From assembly GCA_049296695.1 (NCBI GenBank), contig JBAQSX010000100.1:62001-126000 (forward strand): a DNA stretch of 64,000 bases. Reading direction: 5' to 3'. A program made the position numbers and the translations under genes. The DNA is from UBA10906 sp049296695 (GTDB taxonomy: Bacteria; Pseudomonadota; Gammaproteobacteria; Methylococcales; Methylomonadaceae). The notes beneath the pieces were generated by a model. It worked only from the letters and a program-made list of their open reading frames with translations. It made no database searches and was not told where the DNA came from. Below, in pieces: positions 27,101 through 33,630 of this stretch (position 1 is the first letter of the stretch; the number at the start of each line of letters is the position of its first letter).

Positions 27101-27901
27101 ATCGCTTTAACTGATATAAAAACTAGATTATTAAAATTATCAGCTATTGGTTTTGATAAGCTTTATTTATCAGGTGAGCATTATTCAATTAAAAAAGATT
27201 TAAAAAAAATAATATTACAAAATCCTTGGGATTTTAAAATCATTACTGATAATATAGAACAAGCTTATAATTACGGTAATGGCTGGGTGTCTTTATTATT
27301 AGATAACGAAATAATAGAACTTAGCACCCGTTTAGTTTCCATAAAACATCAAGTTATTGGTTCAGCTAATGTTACTACAGCAACATTTAATCGGTATTTA
27401 AACGCGTGTAAAGAATGTTATGGTAATGGTTTGTTATTGTATCTTGATGATAATCTAGTTATTAATAATAAAACGTTATCTTTATTAGATGATGATTTTT
27501 TATGTAAAGCAGTTGCCAATCATTTAAAATCAGTGATGCGAACTGAAATAAAACCTGCGATTAAGAAATTTAAAGAAGAGGGTTTGTTTGATTTTGCTAA
27601 ACCATTTAATCAATTCACTATTGATGAAAAAAACATGTTTTTACATGGTTTTATTCATAAAAAGTTTTTAAAGCCTAAAGGCGGTAAAAATACAAAAGCT
27701 GATTATATTGTATGGAAAGGGCTGTATTTTTATATTCAGGATAATATTTCGCGTTTTGAAAAATCACTAGGCAAAGCAATTACTCATTCTATTAATCATT
27801 CAGCTTGTCCTTTTTGTAATGGCACGGGCTTTAATAAAGAATTGGAATTGTTTTTTATTGATAATATGACTGTTCTTGAAAAATTAATAACCACACATTA
27901 A
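24182..27901 (+). CDS. Large UvrA-like ABC ATPase with an extra C-terminal zinc-module
   Basis: 1239 residues, about 300 longer than UvrA. Domain order: Walker A at 33-40 (GVSGSGKS), a zinc pair near 253 and 377 (CPNC, CPTC), signature FSGGELQRIK near 452, and Walker B LLYIIDEPSIGLH. A second head follows with SGVSGSGKSS near 588, CEYCAGLG/CPSC near 685-700, LSGGEGQRLK near 764 and YILDEPTTGLN near 793. After that comes a 400-residue extension ending in CKECYGNG (1077) and CPFCNGTGF (1209), a further UvrA-type zinc pair with no third ATPase. Stand-alone UvrA paralogues such as DrrC are linked to self-resistance to DNA-binding antibiotics. Divergent and AT-rich; unlikely to be the housekeeping uvrA. 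Confidence 0.85.
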   Translation: MTKNKLIIQGAAEHNLKQINVEIPLQKITALIGVSGSGKSSLIYNVIAAESQRKEKIDSGFAQCRDYAIRPKFTNIENLPYCLVIKQRGLQQSHSSTLATITGLHELLRDEFIKQGKIICQCNAEVLPPTITNIVDFLAKNYSTQTIELFAVVAYEKYSDCEKEITLLKQQNITEVIIYSSYNEKEILKKVKSLKPLNANYANTIKIHLGCFSNLVELKKSLETYQIIALDSFQVKINQQSYHFKYDYICPNCHLLYHPITTSLLSFNTTAPTKTSGLCTVCDGQGDIKTLDYKQLIIADKPINTPFLNLEHNGNCYKHTALCDDSFRKFCKENAINSDVSFFALTHENQEKIKHYIEEKLLTKTHIKITKFIKTKVCPTCQGSRLNYKANAVKLYQHSISELLTKTVTELLDFFEDKKLHHPKVLTILHSLITASVAYLSLERSTNTFSGGELQRIKVATQLNSHYKNLLYIIDEPSIGLHAYDNTKFISLIKSLKQQGNTVIISEHNSDYIKNADYFIELGIGGGINGGEIIASGDIDTYSLPQFEIHRKYRPIDLTKAIILENVCCNNIANQNFIIPLNALVVISGVSGSGKSSLIHQVLSPIIKQYLADKSINTTHVSSVKNLDTIKSLVELNQSQIAINSHSIIATYIGCFDKIRALFATIATSFDLSASSFSFNSTQGQCEYCAGLGEKDSIICPSCLGNRYMPQVLEVKYKNLSIAEVLNLTLDEATLIFEEELNVELSILVDLGLGHLTLGRSTPTLSGGEGQRLKLAKSLIESKTKIKAGNFVYILDEPTTGLNYKDINRLFSLFDEILQYNNSIIVIEHNLDIIKHSDYIIDMGLGAGKLGGYNIFSGQYLELLEHETSITAKAFKEKTYLHESVLENTSPLQEKNYATVKSHKDISNCQCIYLKGQAFELERYILANYSLFKDNNFNFFNEKNALFSFAKTIKPIQYYAFNPLVTDFFIYKKIALTDIKTRLLKLSAIGFDKLYLSGEHYSIKKDLKKIILQNPWDFKIITDNIEQAYNYGNGWVSLLLDNEIIELSTRLVSIKHQVIGSANVTTATFNRYLNACKECYGNGLLLYLDDNLVINNKTLSLLDDDFLCKAVANHLKSVMRTEIKPAIKKFKEEGLFDFAKPFNQFTIDEKNMFLHGFIHKKFLKPKGGKNTKADYIVWKGLYFYIQDNISRFEKSLGKAITHSINHSACPFCNGTGFNKELELFFIDNMTVLEKLITTH

Positions 27902-27905
27902 CACT

Positions 27906-28442
27906 ATGAACCAACCTCGCTTGGCGTGGGCAATCACAGGCTCAGGTCATTACATCAAAGAATGCTTAGATTTTTTATTAACCCTAGATGCGGCGGATTG
28001 TTATATCAGTCAAGCGGGTGAAGAAGTGCTACGCATGTATGGCATTAACCTTAATGATTTACGCGACAAAATGCCCGTGTACCGCGATAAAACTGCCTCC
28101 TCACCGCCTGTGGGACATTTTTATAAAGGCTACTATCACACCTTAGTCATAGCACCTACCACTTCTAACACCGTGGCTAAATGTGTGTTGGGGATTGCCG
28201 ATAATTTAGTCACCAATCTTTATGCCCAAGCGGGCAAATGCCGTGTTCCTAGTATTATTTATCCTTGTGACACCGCGCCAGAAATGGAAACAACCGCGCC
28301 TAGTGGTAAATTCATGGTGTATCCGCGCAAAATTGATTTAGCCGCCACTGACAGCTTGCGTGGTTTTGAATACACCACTGTGGTCGATAGTGCCGAAAGC
28401 TTAATTACTAGCGTCACTGAACGTTTAAAACAACTGTCATGA
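27906..28442 (+). CDS. Flavoprotein AfpA/DmrB-like (dihydromethanopterin reductase candidate)
   Basis: 178 residues. The N-terminus LAWAITGSGHYIKECLDFL and the block LVIAPTTSNTVAKCVLGIADNLVTN are the HFCD-type FMN-binding fold, and YPCDTAP follows. In methylotrophs such genes lie with tetrahydromethanopterin genes, and DmrB reduces dihydromethanopterin. It overlaps the next gene by four bases (ATGA), so they form an operon. It begins 4 bases after the UvrA-like gene, so read-through from that cluster is likely. Confidence 0.75.
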   Translation: MNQPRLAWAITGSGHYIKECLDFLLTLDAADCYISQAGEEVLRMYGINLNDLRDKMPVYRDKTASSPPVGHFYKGYYHTLVIAPTTSNTVAKCVLGIADNLVTNLYAQAGKCRVPSIIYPCDTAPEMETTAPSGKFMVYPRKIDLAATDSLRGFEYTTVVDSAESLITSVTERLKQLS

Positions 28443-29824
28443 GCGAACATATCCTTTTTTTAACAGGCAGACTCGCCGAAAAACAACTGCATGGCATTCT
28501 TAAGGCAATGCAACCGCAGTTTAGCTACACCGTGCATAATATCGGCGTAAAAGTTGCCGCCTTAATGACTACTGAAATGATAGCGCGGCGTTTAAGCGAT
28601 ACTTTTGGCGCGGATAAAATTATCATTCCTGGCCGTTGTCGCGGTGATTTAGACGCTTTATCAGCGCAACTGGGCATCCCTGTATTGCGCGGCCCGGAAG
28701 AATTAAAAGACCTGCCCCAATATTTTGGCAAAAAAGCCTATCGCTATGATTTAAGCCACTATGCGGTCAATATTTTTGCTGAAATCACCGACGCGCCGCA
28801 TTTGAGCATAGAACAAGTATTGCAACGCGCTCAGTATTACCGTGAGCAAGGCGCGGATGTTATCGATATTGGCTGTTTGCCCAGCACCGATTTTCCGCAT
28901 TTAGAAGCGGTTATTCAAAGTCTTAAAGCTGGCGGTTTTCGCGTTAGTATTGATTCGCTCGTGCCAGAAGACCTATTACGCGGCGGCAAAGCAGGGGCGG
29001 ATTATTTGCTGAGTCTGCATGAAAACAGTTTATGGATAGCCGATGAAGTCGCCTCCATTCCAATTTTAATTCCTGAAAAACACGAAGACCTCGCTTCACT
29101 AGACCGCGCTATTGCAGGAATGCAAGCCAAAAATCGTCCTTTTATTGTTGACCCGATTTTAGACCCGATACATTTTGGTTTTACTAATTCCATCGTGCGC
29201 TATCACAGGGTAAGAACTGCTCACCCTGAAGTTGAAATGATGTTAGGTGTTGGTAATATCACCGAACTCACCCACGCTGATACCGCAGGCATGAACGCGT
29301 TATTATTGGGGATATGTTCAGAACTAAACATTAACAACATCTTAGCCACCCAAGTCAGCGGACATGCCTGCCGAGCGGTGAAAGAAGCCGATGTGGCGCG
29401 GCGCATTCTCTTTGCCGCCAAACAACACAACACCTTGCCCAAACACATCGATGCCAGCTTGTTGGCGCTGCATGAAACTGCGCCGTTTCCTTATAGCTTT
29501 GCTGAAATTCATGAAACCTATAGCCAAATTCGTGACCCTAGTTTTCGGATTCAAACCAGCGAGCAAGGACTGCATATTTTTAATCGTGACGGCTTGCATA
29601 CAGCCACTGACCCCTTTGAACTCTATCCTCAGTTAGGCGTGGCAAATGATGGCGGTCATGCCTTTTATTTAGGAGTAGAACTGGCGCGGGCGCAAATTGC
29701 GTGGCAATTGGGCAAACGATTCACCCAAGACCAAGCTTTAACATGGGGTTGCGCCACCCAAAGCCATAACAGCGAAATCGATTTACATACCTTCAAACCT
29801 GCGGGTACAACTTTAAAAAAGTAA
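28439..29824 (+). CDS. Dihydropteroate-synthase-related protein (DUF6513-type), C1 cofactor locus
   Basis: 461 residues. An N-terminal domain (LFLTGRLAEKQLHGILKAM ... IIPGRCRGDLDAL) of about 110 residues precedes a TIM-barrel DHPS-like domain with GADVIDIGCLPSTDFP in place of folP's GGESTRP. It is followed by PFIVDPILDPIHFGFTNSI and MMLGVGNITELT. This architecture is found in archaea and in methylotrophic bacteria beside tetrahydromethanopterin genes. A role in pterin cofactor assembly is suspected but unproven. It is distinct from folP at 19.8 kb. The base composition is visibly more GC-rich than the preceding cluster. Confidence 0.8.
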   Translation: MSEHILFLTGRLAEKQLHGILKAMQPQFSYTVHNIGVKVAALMTTEMIARRLSDTFGADKIIIPGRCRGDLDALSAQLGIPVLRGPEELKDLPQYFGKKAYRYDLSHYAVNIFAEITDAPHLSIEQVLQRAQYYREQGADVIDIGCLPSTDFPHLEAVIQSLKAGGFRVSIDSLVPEDLLRGGKAGADYLLSLHENSLWIADEVASIPILIPEKHEDLASLDRAIAGMQAKNRPFIVDPILDPIHFGFTNSIVRYHRVRTAHPEVEMMLGVGNITELTHADTAGMNALLLGICSELNINNILATQVSGHACRAVKEADVARRILFAAKQHNTLPKHIDASLLALHETAPFPYSFAEIHETYSQIRDPSFRIQTSEQGLHIFNRDGLHTATDPFELYPQLGVANDGGHAFYLGVELARAQIAWQLGKRFTQDQALTWGCATQSHNSEIDLHTFKPAGTTLKK

Positions 29825-30811
29825 ATGCAATTATTAATATTTGAATATATCACAGGCGGTGGCTTTAATCGGCAAACTCTGCCCGATTCATTATTAAACG
29901 AAGGGCAGTTAATGCTATCTGCCTTATTAGCTAATCTACAAGTATTAAATAATATTCATAGTGTAGTGATGCTGGATTATCGTGTAAACTTAACAAGTGA
30001 TTGCACCATTATTAATATTACCGCCACTGATAATACCTTAGACATATTTAAACAATTAATTAATCAAAGTGATGCCGTTTGGTTAATAGCTCCTGAGTTT
30101 GATAATATTTTAGAAAACCTAAGCCATATAGTAACATCAGCTAATAAAATTTTACTCAATTCACCCGCTAGTGCAGTCGCCATTACCGCCAATAAATGGC
30201 TGAGTTATCTACGTTTAAAACAGTATGCTATTAACACAGTCGCTACTGCTATTTTAAAAAATACTGTGCATAATCCATTAAAAAATTCAATTAAGAACAC
30301 CTCAGAATGGATTATTAAACCCATTGACGGCGTGGGTTGTAGTGATACTTATGTACTTAATGATTGGCAACAATTAAAGAGCTTGCCTTTAAAAATAAAT
30401 CACACGCTTATTCAGCCACATCTCTTGGGTAAAAAAACTAGCTTATCTGCTGTATTTAAACAAGGCAAAGCGTGGTTATTATGCGTTAATGAACAACATT
30501 TTAAAATTATTAATAATGCTTATCAACTTAAAAGCATTAGCGTTAATAGTATTGCCAAAGCAAAGCATTATGAGCAGTTATTAGCACAAATTGCCACAGC
30601 TTTCCCTGAGTTATGGGGTTATGTAGGTATTGATTTAATTGAAACTGACAATGCTATTTTTGTCTTAGAAATTAATCCACGTTTGACTAGTTCTTTTGTG
30701 GGTATTTATCAAGCGACAGGGATTAATGTAGCAGAAGTGGTTTTGAGTTTATTAACAGGTGAGGCAGTCATTAAGGCAACGCGTAATGATAGCGTTAATT
30801 TAAAATTTTAG
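29825..30811 (+). CDS. ATP-grasp ligase, MfnD-like (C1 cofactor synthesis candidate)
   Basis: 328 residues. ATP-grasp features are WIIKPIDGVGCSDTYVL (ATP-binding lysine), LIQPHLLGKKTSLSAVF and VLEINPRLTSSFVG (metal-binding Glu and Asn). The N-terminus LLIFEYITGGGF matches the group found with tetrahydromethanopterin/methanofuran genes; MfnD of that group joins glutamate to tyramine. It starts immediately after the previous stop (TAA ATG). The ATP-grasp call is strong; the substrate is an inference from the neighbours. Confidence 0.78.
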   Translation: MQLLIFEYITGGGFNRQTLPDSLLNEGQLMLSALLANLQVLNNIHSVVMLDYRVNLTSDCTIINITATDNTLDIFKQLINQSDAVWLIAPEFDNILENLSHIVTSANKILLNSPASAVAITANKWLSYLRLKQYAINTVATAILKNTVHNPLKNSIKNTSEWIIKPIDGVGCSDTYVLNDWQQLKSLPLKINHTLIQPHLLGKKTSLSAVFKQGKAWLLCVNEQHFKIINNAYQLKSISVNSIAKAKHYEQLLAQIATAFPELWGYVGIDLIETDNAIFVLEINPRLTSSFVGIYQATGINVAEVVLSLLTGEAVIKATRNDSVNLKF

Positions 30812-30966
30812 GTAGTGCTTCAAAAAAGTACAGAATTTTCAAAATTAATTACTATTTGAAGTTACGCAGTAGTATCAATGTAGGGGCAAATCATATTTGC
30901 CCCCAGCTAATAACGAACTGTCGTACAAGGGCGAATATAATTCGCCCCTACACATTAATACTTAAA
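30811..30966. repeat. Composite of family B end and family E repeat
   Basis: GGTAGTGCTTCAAAAAAGTA at 30811 matches the left end of family B, but the rest of B is missing. It is followed by TTGAAGTTACGCAGTAGT and then a family E unit at 30878-30954 with ATGTAGGGGC and GCCCCTACA ends. E contains two inner stems, CAAATCATATTTG and GGGCGAATATAATTCGCCC. Confidence 0.65.
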
Positions 30967-31854
30967 TCAAACAATAGCACTAGATTTTTTAAATTTATTA
31001 GCAATGCGCTTAAATAAATTTTTCAGTTTAAATTGTAAAGAGCGCAGTATTTCTTTAACGTAATACTGGCGTTTATACCAAGGTATTTTTTCAAGTGTAT
31101 CAAATAAATCCCGCCATTTTTTGACACGCTGTCTAAATTTAACTTTAACAGGATCATTTAATCTTAATTTAGTAATTAAAAACTCTAAAAGTAAATAAGG
31201 ACGAGAATGTTGTCTAACAAGGAGAATCAAAAACGCAATTTGTTTGGATGATAAGGTTAAATTATGCTGGACTAATTCATCGTTAATTTCTTTAGTGGTT
31301 AAATCGGGTAATACGACTTCTTCACACACTAACCATGAAAGTTTTTGTTCTTTTTTCTCTTGTTCATATTGTTGAGTTTTATGCGTAATATGAATTTTAG
31401 AGTAGCTGTGTGGTAATACTGTGGTGGCAATAAACCGTTCGCCTCGAGCAGTTAAAGTATTAATGGTATCAAAAAACTCATTATCATAATGTTTATCGAC
31501 AAGCGGATTGTCAAATAAAGCATCAAAATCGTGAAAGAGAAAAATAATATGTCTATTCACGGTCAACTCGTCTATAGCAATAACAATGTGCGCTAGACCA
31601 TCCATTGATTCTTCTTTAGCATCGGGCAGATAACTATACAGTTGCTTTCTAATTTCTTTAATAAAGCCTTTGTAATTATCAACATAGAGTTTCATGTCCA
31701 ATAAAAATACAATATTACCTTGGGCCCGGGCTAATACTTTTATATCTTGCAATAAACGCCATTGTCCTTGTTCACGATTACCATAAGCATTAATAGATTT
31801 TTTTTGTAGTTCTTTAAGTAAAAATAAAGTGTAATTGGGACGCAGTGGTATCAT
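30967..31854 (-). CDS. STAND/AAA-like protein with a degenerate P-loop, unknown function
   Basis: 295 residues. The N-terminal region INAYGNREQGQWRLLQDI (residues 21-38) sits where AAA/STAND ATPases have GxxGxGKS/T, but the Lys and Ser/Thr are replaced by Gln and Trp. A Walker-B-like strand IIFLFHDFDAL is at about residues 103-113 and a sensor-like LTARGERFIATT follows. The C-terminus is strongly basic and helical. It may bind without hydrolysing ATP, or be a decayed ATPase. I know no family name. It stands alone between repeats. Confidence 0.55.
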   Translation of the reverse strand: MIPLRPNYTLFLLKELQKKSINAYGNREQGQWRLLQDIKVLARAQGNIVFLLDMKLYVDNYKGFIKEIRKQLYSYLPDAKEESMDGLAHIVIAIDELTVNRHIIFLFHDFDALFDNPLVDKHYDNEFFDTINTLTARGERFIATTVLPHSYSKIHITHKTQQYEQEKKEQKLSWLVCEEVVLPDLTTKEINDELVQHNLTLSSKQIAFLILLVRQHSRPYLLLEFLITKLRLNDPVKVKFRQRVKKWRDLFDTLEKIPWYKRQYYVKEILRSLQFKLKNLFKRIANKFKKSSAIV

Positions 31855-31880
31855 TTGTTATCTCATTGACTTAAATTTAT

Positions 31881-31914
31881 TGTTGTAGGCGCGAATAAAT
31901 TCGCCCCTACAACA
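31881..31914. repeat. Short palindromic repeat, family E copy
   Basis: TGTTGTAGGCGCGAATAAAT pairs with TTCGCCCCTACAACA. Same GTAGGGGC-type ends as the copies at 30878, 45020 and 48281. Confidence 0.7.
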
Positions 31915-31946
31915 TTTGTTTTCTTAACTTTATTTAATACGTTAGC

Positions 31947-32654
31947 TTATTTATCGTTTGAATAAATTAATTTACTCAACCAAGAGACAAAGTTTTTACG
32001 ATTGCGCGAACAAACAATCACTTTACCTCTGCCCGAAAAACGTAACACCATGCCTTCACCGCTGGTGACACTATTAATCATTTGTCCAAAAAAACCACTG
32101 CTTTGTGAAGTTGACATCGATATTTCATGACGTAGAGTCGAGTCCCATGCAATTACATGGGCATTATCAATAATCACTTCTTTATTGGGTTCTACATCAA
32201 TGATAAAACTTGAGCCAAAACCGGATACTGCTAATTGACCTTTACCTGTGGCTTCACAAATAAAAAAACCGCCCGTATCACCAAATAATGCTGTACCGAT
32301 ATTTTGCATTCGCACTTTTAAATTAACGCCATCTTCAGCGGCAACAAATGCGCCATCGGTTAGCATATAAGTATTAGTGCCGACATTTAATACTTCAATA
32401 CTGCCCGGTAATACAGGTGATAATAAACAATCGCCATTGCCGCGCACCGCTTCAATATGTTCTTGAAATAACGATTCTTCATTAGCAAAACGGCGCATTA
32501 ATGCCGCGCCTATACCACCTGTTAATTTACCTTTTAAATCTAAAGTATCTTCCATCATCACCATTGCATTGGATTCGCAATAGATTTTTTCACAGCGTTG
32601 CAAACTAACATGTAAGAAAGGGTCAACATCACCTGTAACTGTAAATTGTGCCAT
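31947..32654 (-). CDS. AIM24 family protein (TIGR00266-type)
   Basis: 235 residues rich in beta strands and glycine. Landmarks are the start FTVTGDVDPFLHVSL, LTGGIGAALMRRFANEESLF, LSPVLPGSIEVLNVG and FGDTGGFFICEATGKGQLAVSGFGS, as in the AIM24 family. The biochemical role is unknown in bacteria. It is 30 bases downstream of a small lipoprotein gene on the same strand. Confidence 0.85.
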   Translation of the reverse strand: MAQFTVTGDVDPFLHVSLQRCEKIYCESNAMVMMEDTLDLKGKLTGGIGAALMRRFANEESLFQEHIEAVRGNGDCLLSPVLPGSIEVLNVGTNTYMLTDGAFVAAEDGVNLKVRMQNIGTALFGDTGGFFICEATGKGQLAVSGFGSSFIIDVEPNKEVIIDNAHVIAWDSTLRHEISMSTSQSSGFFGQMINSVTSGEGMVLRFSGRGKVIVCSRNRKNFVSWLSKLIYSNDK

Positions 32655-32684
32655 TGTTATACCTATGATTATTAAGTAGCTGTT

Positions 32685-32876
32685 TTAAGGTTGCTCTTGT
32701 TTATAATGCCCATAATTTTTATTAGCATTATCCAGACAGTGATTTCTTTCAGTATTATCAGCGAGTTTATAACAAGTATTTTGTCTTGAGCCTTGCGCTA
32801 GAGTATATAGATTTTCAGCAGAGCAGGCTGATAATAAATGAATTGTTATTATTATAAAAAGTAGTTTTATTTTCAT
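32685..32876 (-). CDS. Small lipoprotein of unknown function
   Basis: 63 residues. A short basic start and hydrophobic core lead to the lipobox LLSAC, so a mature protein of about 45 residues would be anchored by its Cys18. The rest has two further cysteines (TCYKLA and HCLDNA), which could form a disulfide. It precedes the AIM24-family gene on the same strand by 30 bases. Confidence 0.7.
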   Translation of the reverse strand: MKIKLLFIIITIHLLSACSAENLYTLAQGSRQNTCYKLADNTERNHCLDNANKNYGHYKQEQP

Positions 32877-32913
32877 AAGCTATTATTAATTATTATGCAG
32901 AAGACTGATTTTT

Positions 32914-32993
32914 TCCACGAAAAACACGAAAAGCACAAAAATAAAGAATTCTATTTGATTACTTATTTTCGTGTCTTTCGTGCTTTTCGTGGA
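32914..32993. repeat. Palindromic repeat, family A copy 3
   Basis: TCCACGAAAAACACGAAAAG and its inverse CTTTCGTGCTTTTCGTGGA flank an AT-rich centre, between the lipoprotein gene and rsmG. Confidence 0.85.
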
Positions 32994-33015
32994 CACATAA
33001 GCGGTTTACATCATT

Positions 33016-33630
33016 TCATTTATTAATACAAACCACACACCGCTCAGCCTGAATTAAAGGCACATTTAATGCAGTTACTTGAGGAGTCGAATTAATTTCT
33101 ATTAATTCATCGTCATTAATCTGCGCTTTCATGGCAAGTATTAATCCATTATCGGTTAATAAATGCTGGCAACTATTGACAATATCAATTAATCGGGCAA
33201 AAGCTCTCGTGGTAACAGTATTAAAAGCGATAGCGGGTTGATAATCTTCGACTCGACTATGTACTACGCTAACATTTTTAAGTTTTAATTCTAAAATAGC
33301 TTGTTGTACAAAACGGGTTTTTTTACTATTACTATCCAATAAAACAAATTCAACATCGGGCAAAACAATTGCTAAAGGTATTCCGGGCAGACCCGCGCCA
33401 GTGCCTATATCTATAATTCGTTGTCCTTGAATAAAAGGTAATATCGCTAAACTGTCTATTAAATGCAGTCCTACCATATCGTCTAATTGTCGAATCGCGG
33501 TCAAATTATAACTTTTATTCCACTTGGCAATTAAGCGTATAAAAGCCAATAACTGCTCGACTTGATTATCGCTAAGTGTTAAGTTTAATTCAGTTAAACC
33601 TTGGATTAATAATTCTCGACACTGCTGCAT
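33016..33630 (-). CDS. rsmG: 16S rRNA (guanine-527-N7)-methyltransferase
   Basis: 204 residues. The SAM site is RIIDIGTGAGLPGIPLAI and downstream blocks are VLLDSNSKKTRFVQQ and TTRAFARLIDIV. RsmG methylates G527 of 16S rRNA; loss causes mild streptomycin resistance in other bacteria. It overlaps mnmG by one base, the usual gidAB pair. parA/parB and atp genes, which often follow, are absent. Confidence 0.96.
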   Translation of the reverse strand: MQQCRELLIQGLTELNLTLSDNQVEQLLAFIRLIAKWNKSYNLTAIRQLDDMVGLHLIDSLAILPFIQGQRIIDIGTGAGLPGIPLAIVLPDVEFVLLDSNSKKTRFVQQAILELKLKNVSVVHSRVEDYQPAIAFNTVTTRAFARLIDIVNSCQHLLTDNGLILAMKAQINDDELIEINSTPQVTALNVPLIQAERCVVCINK

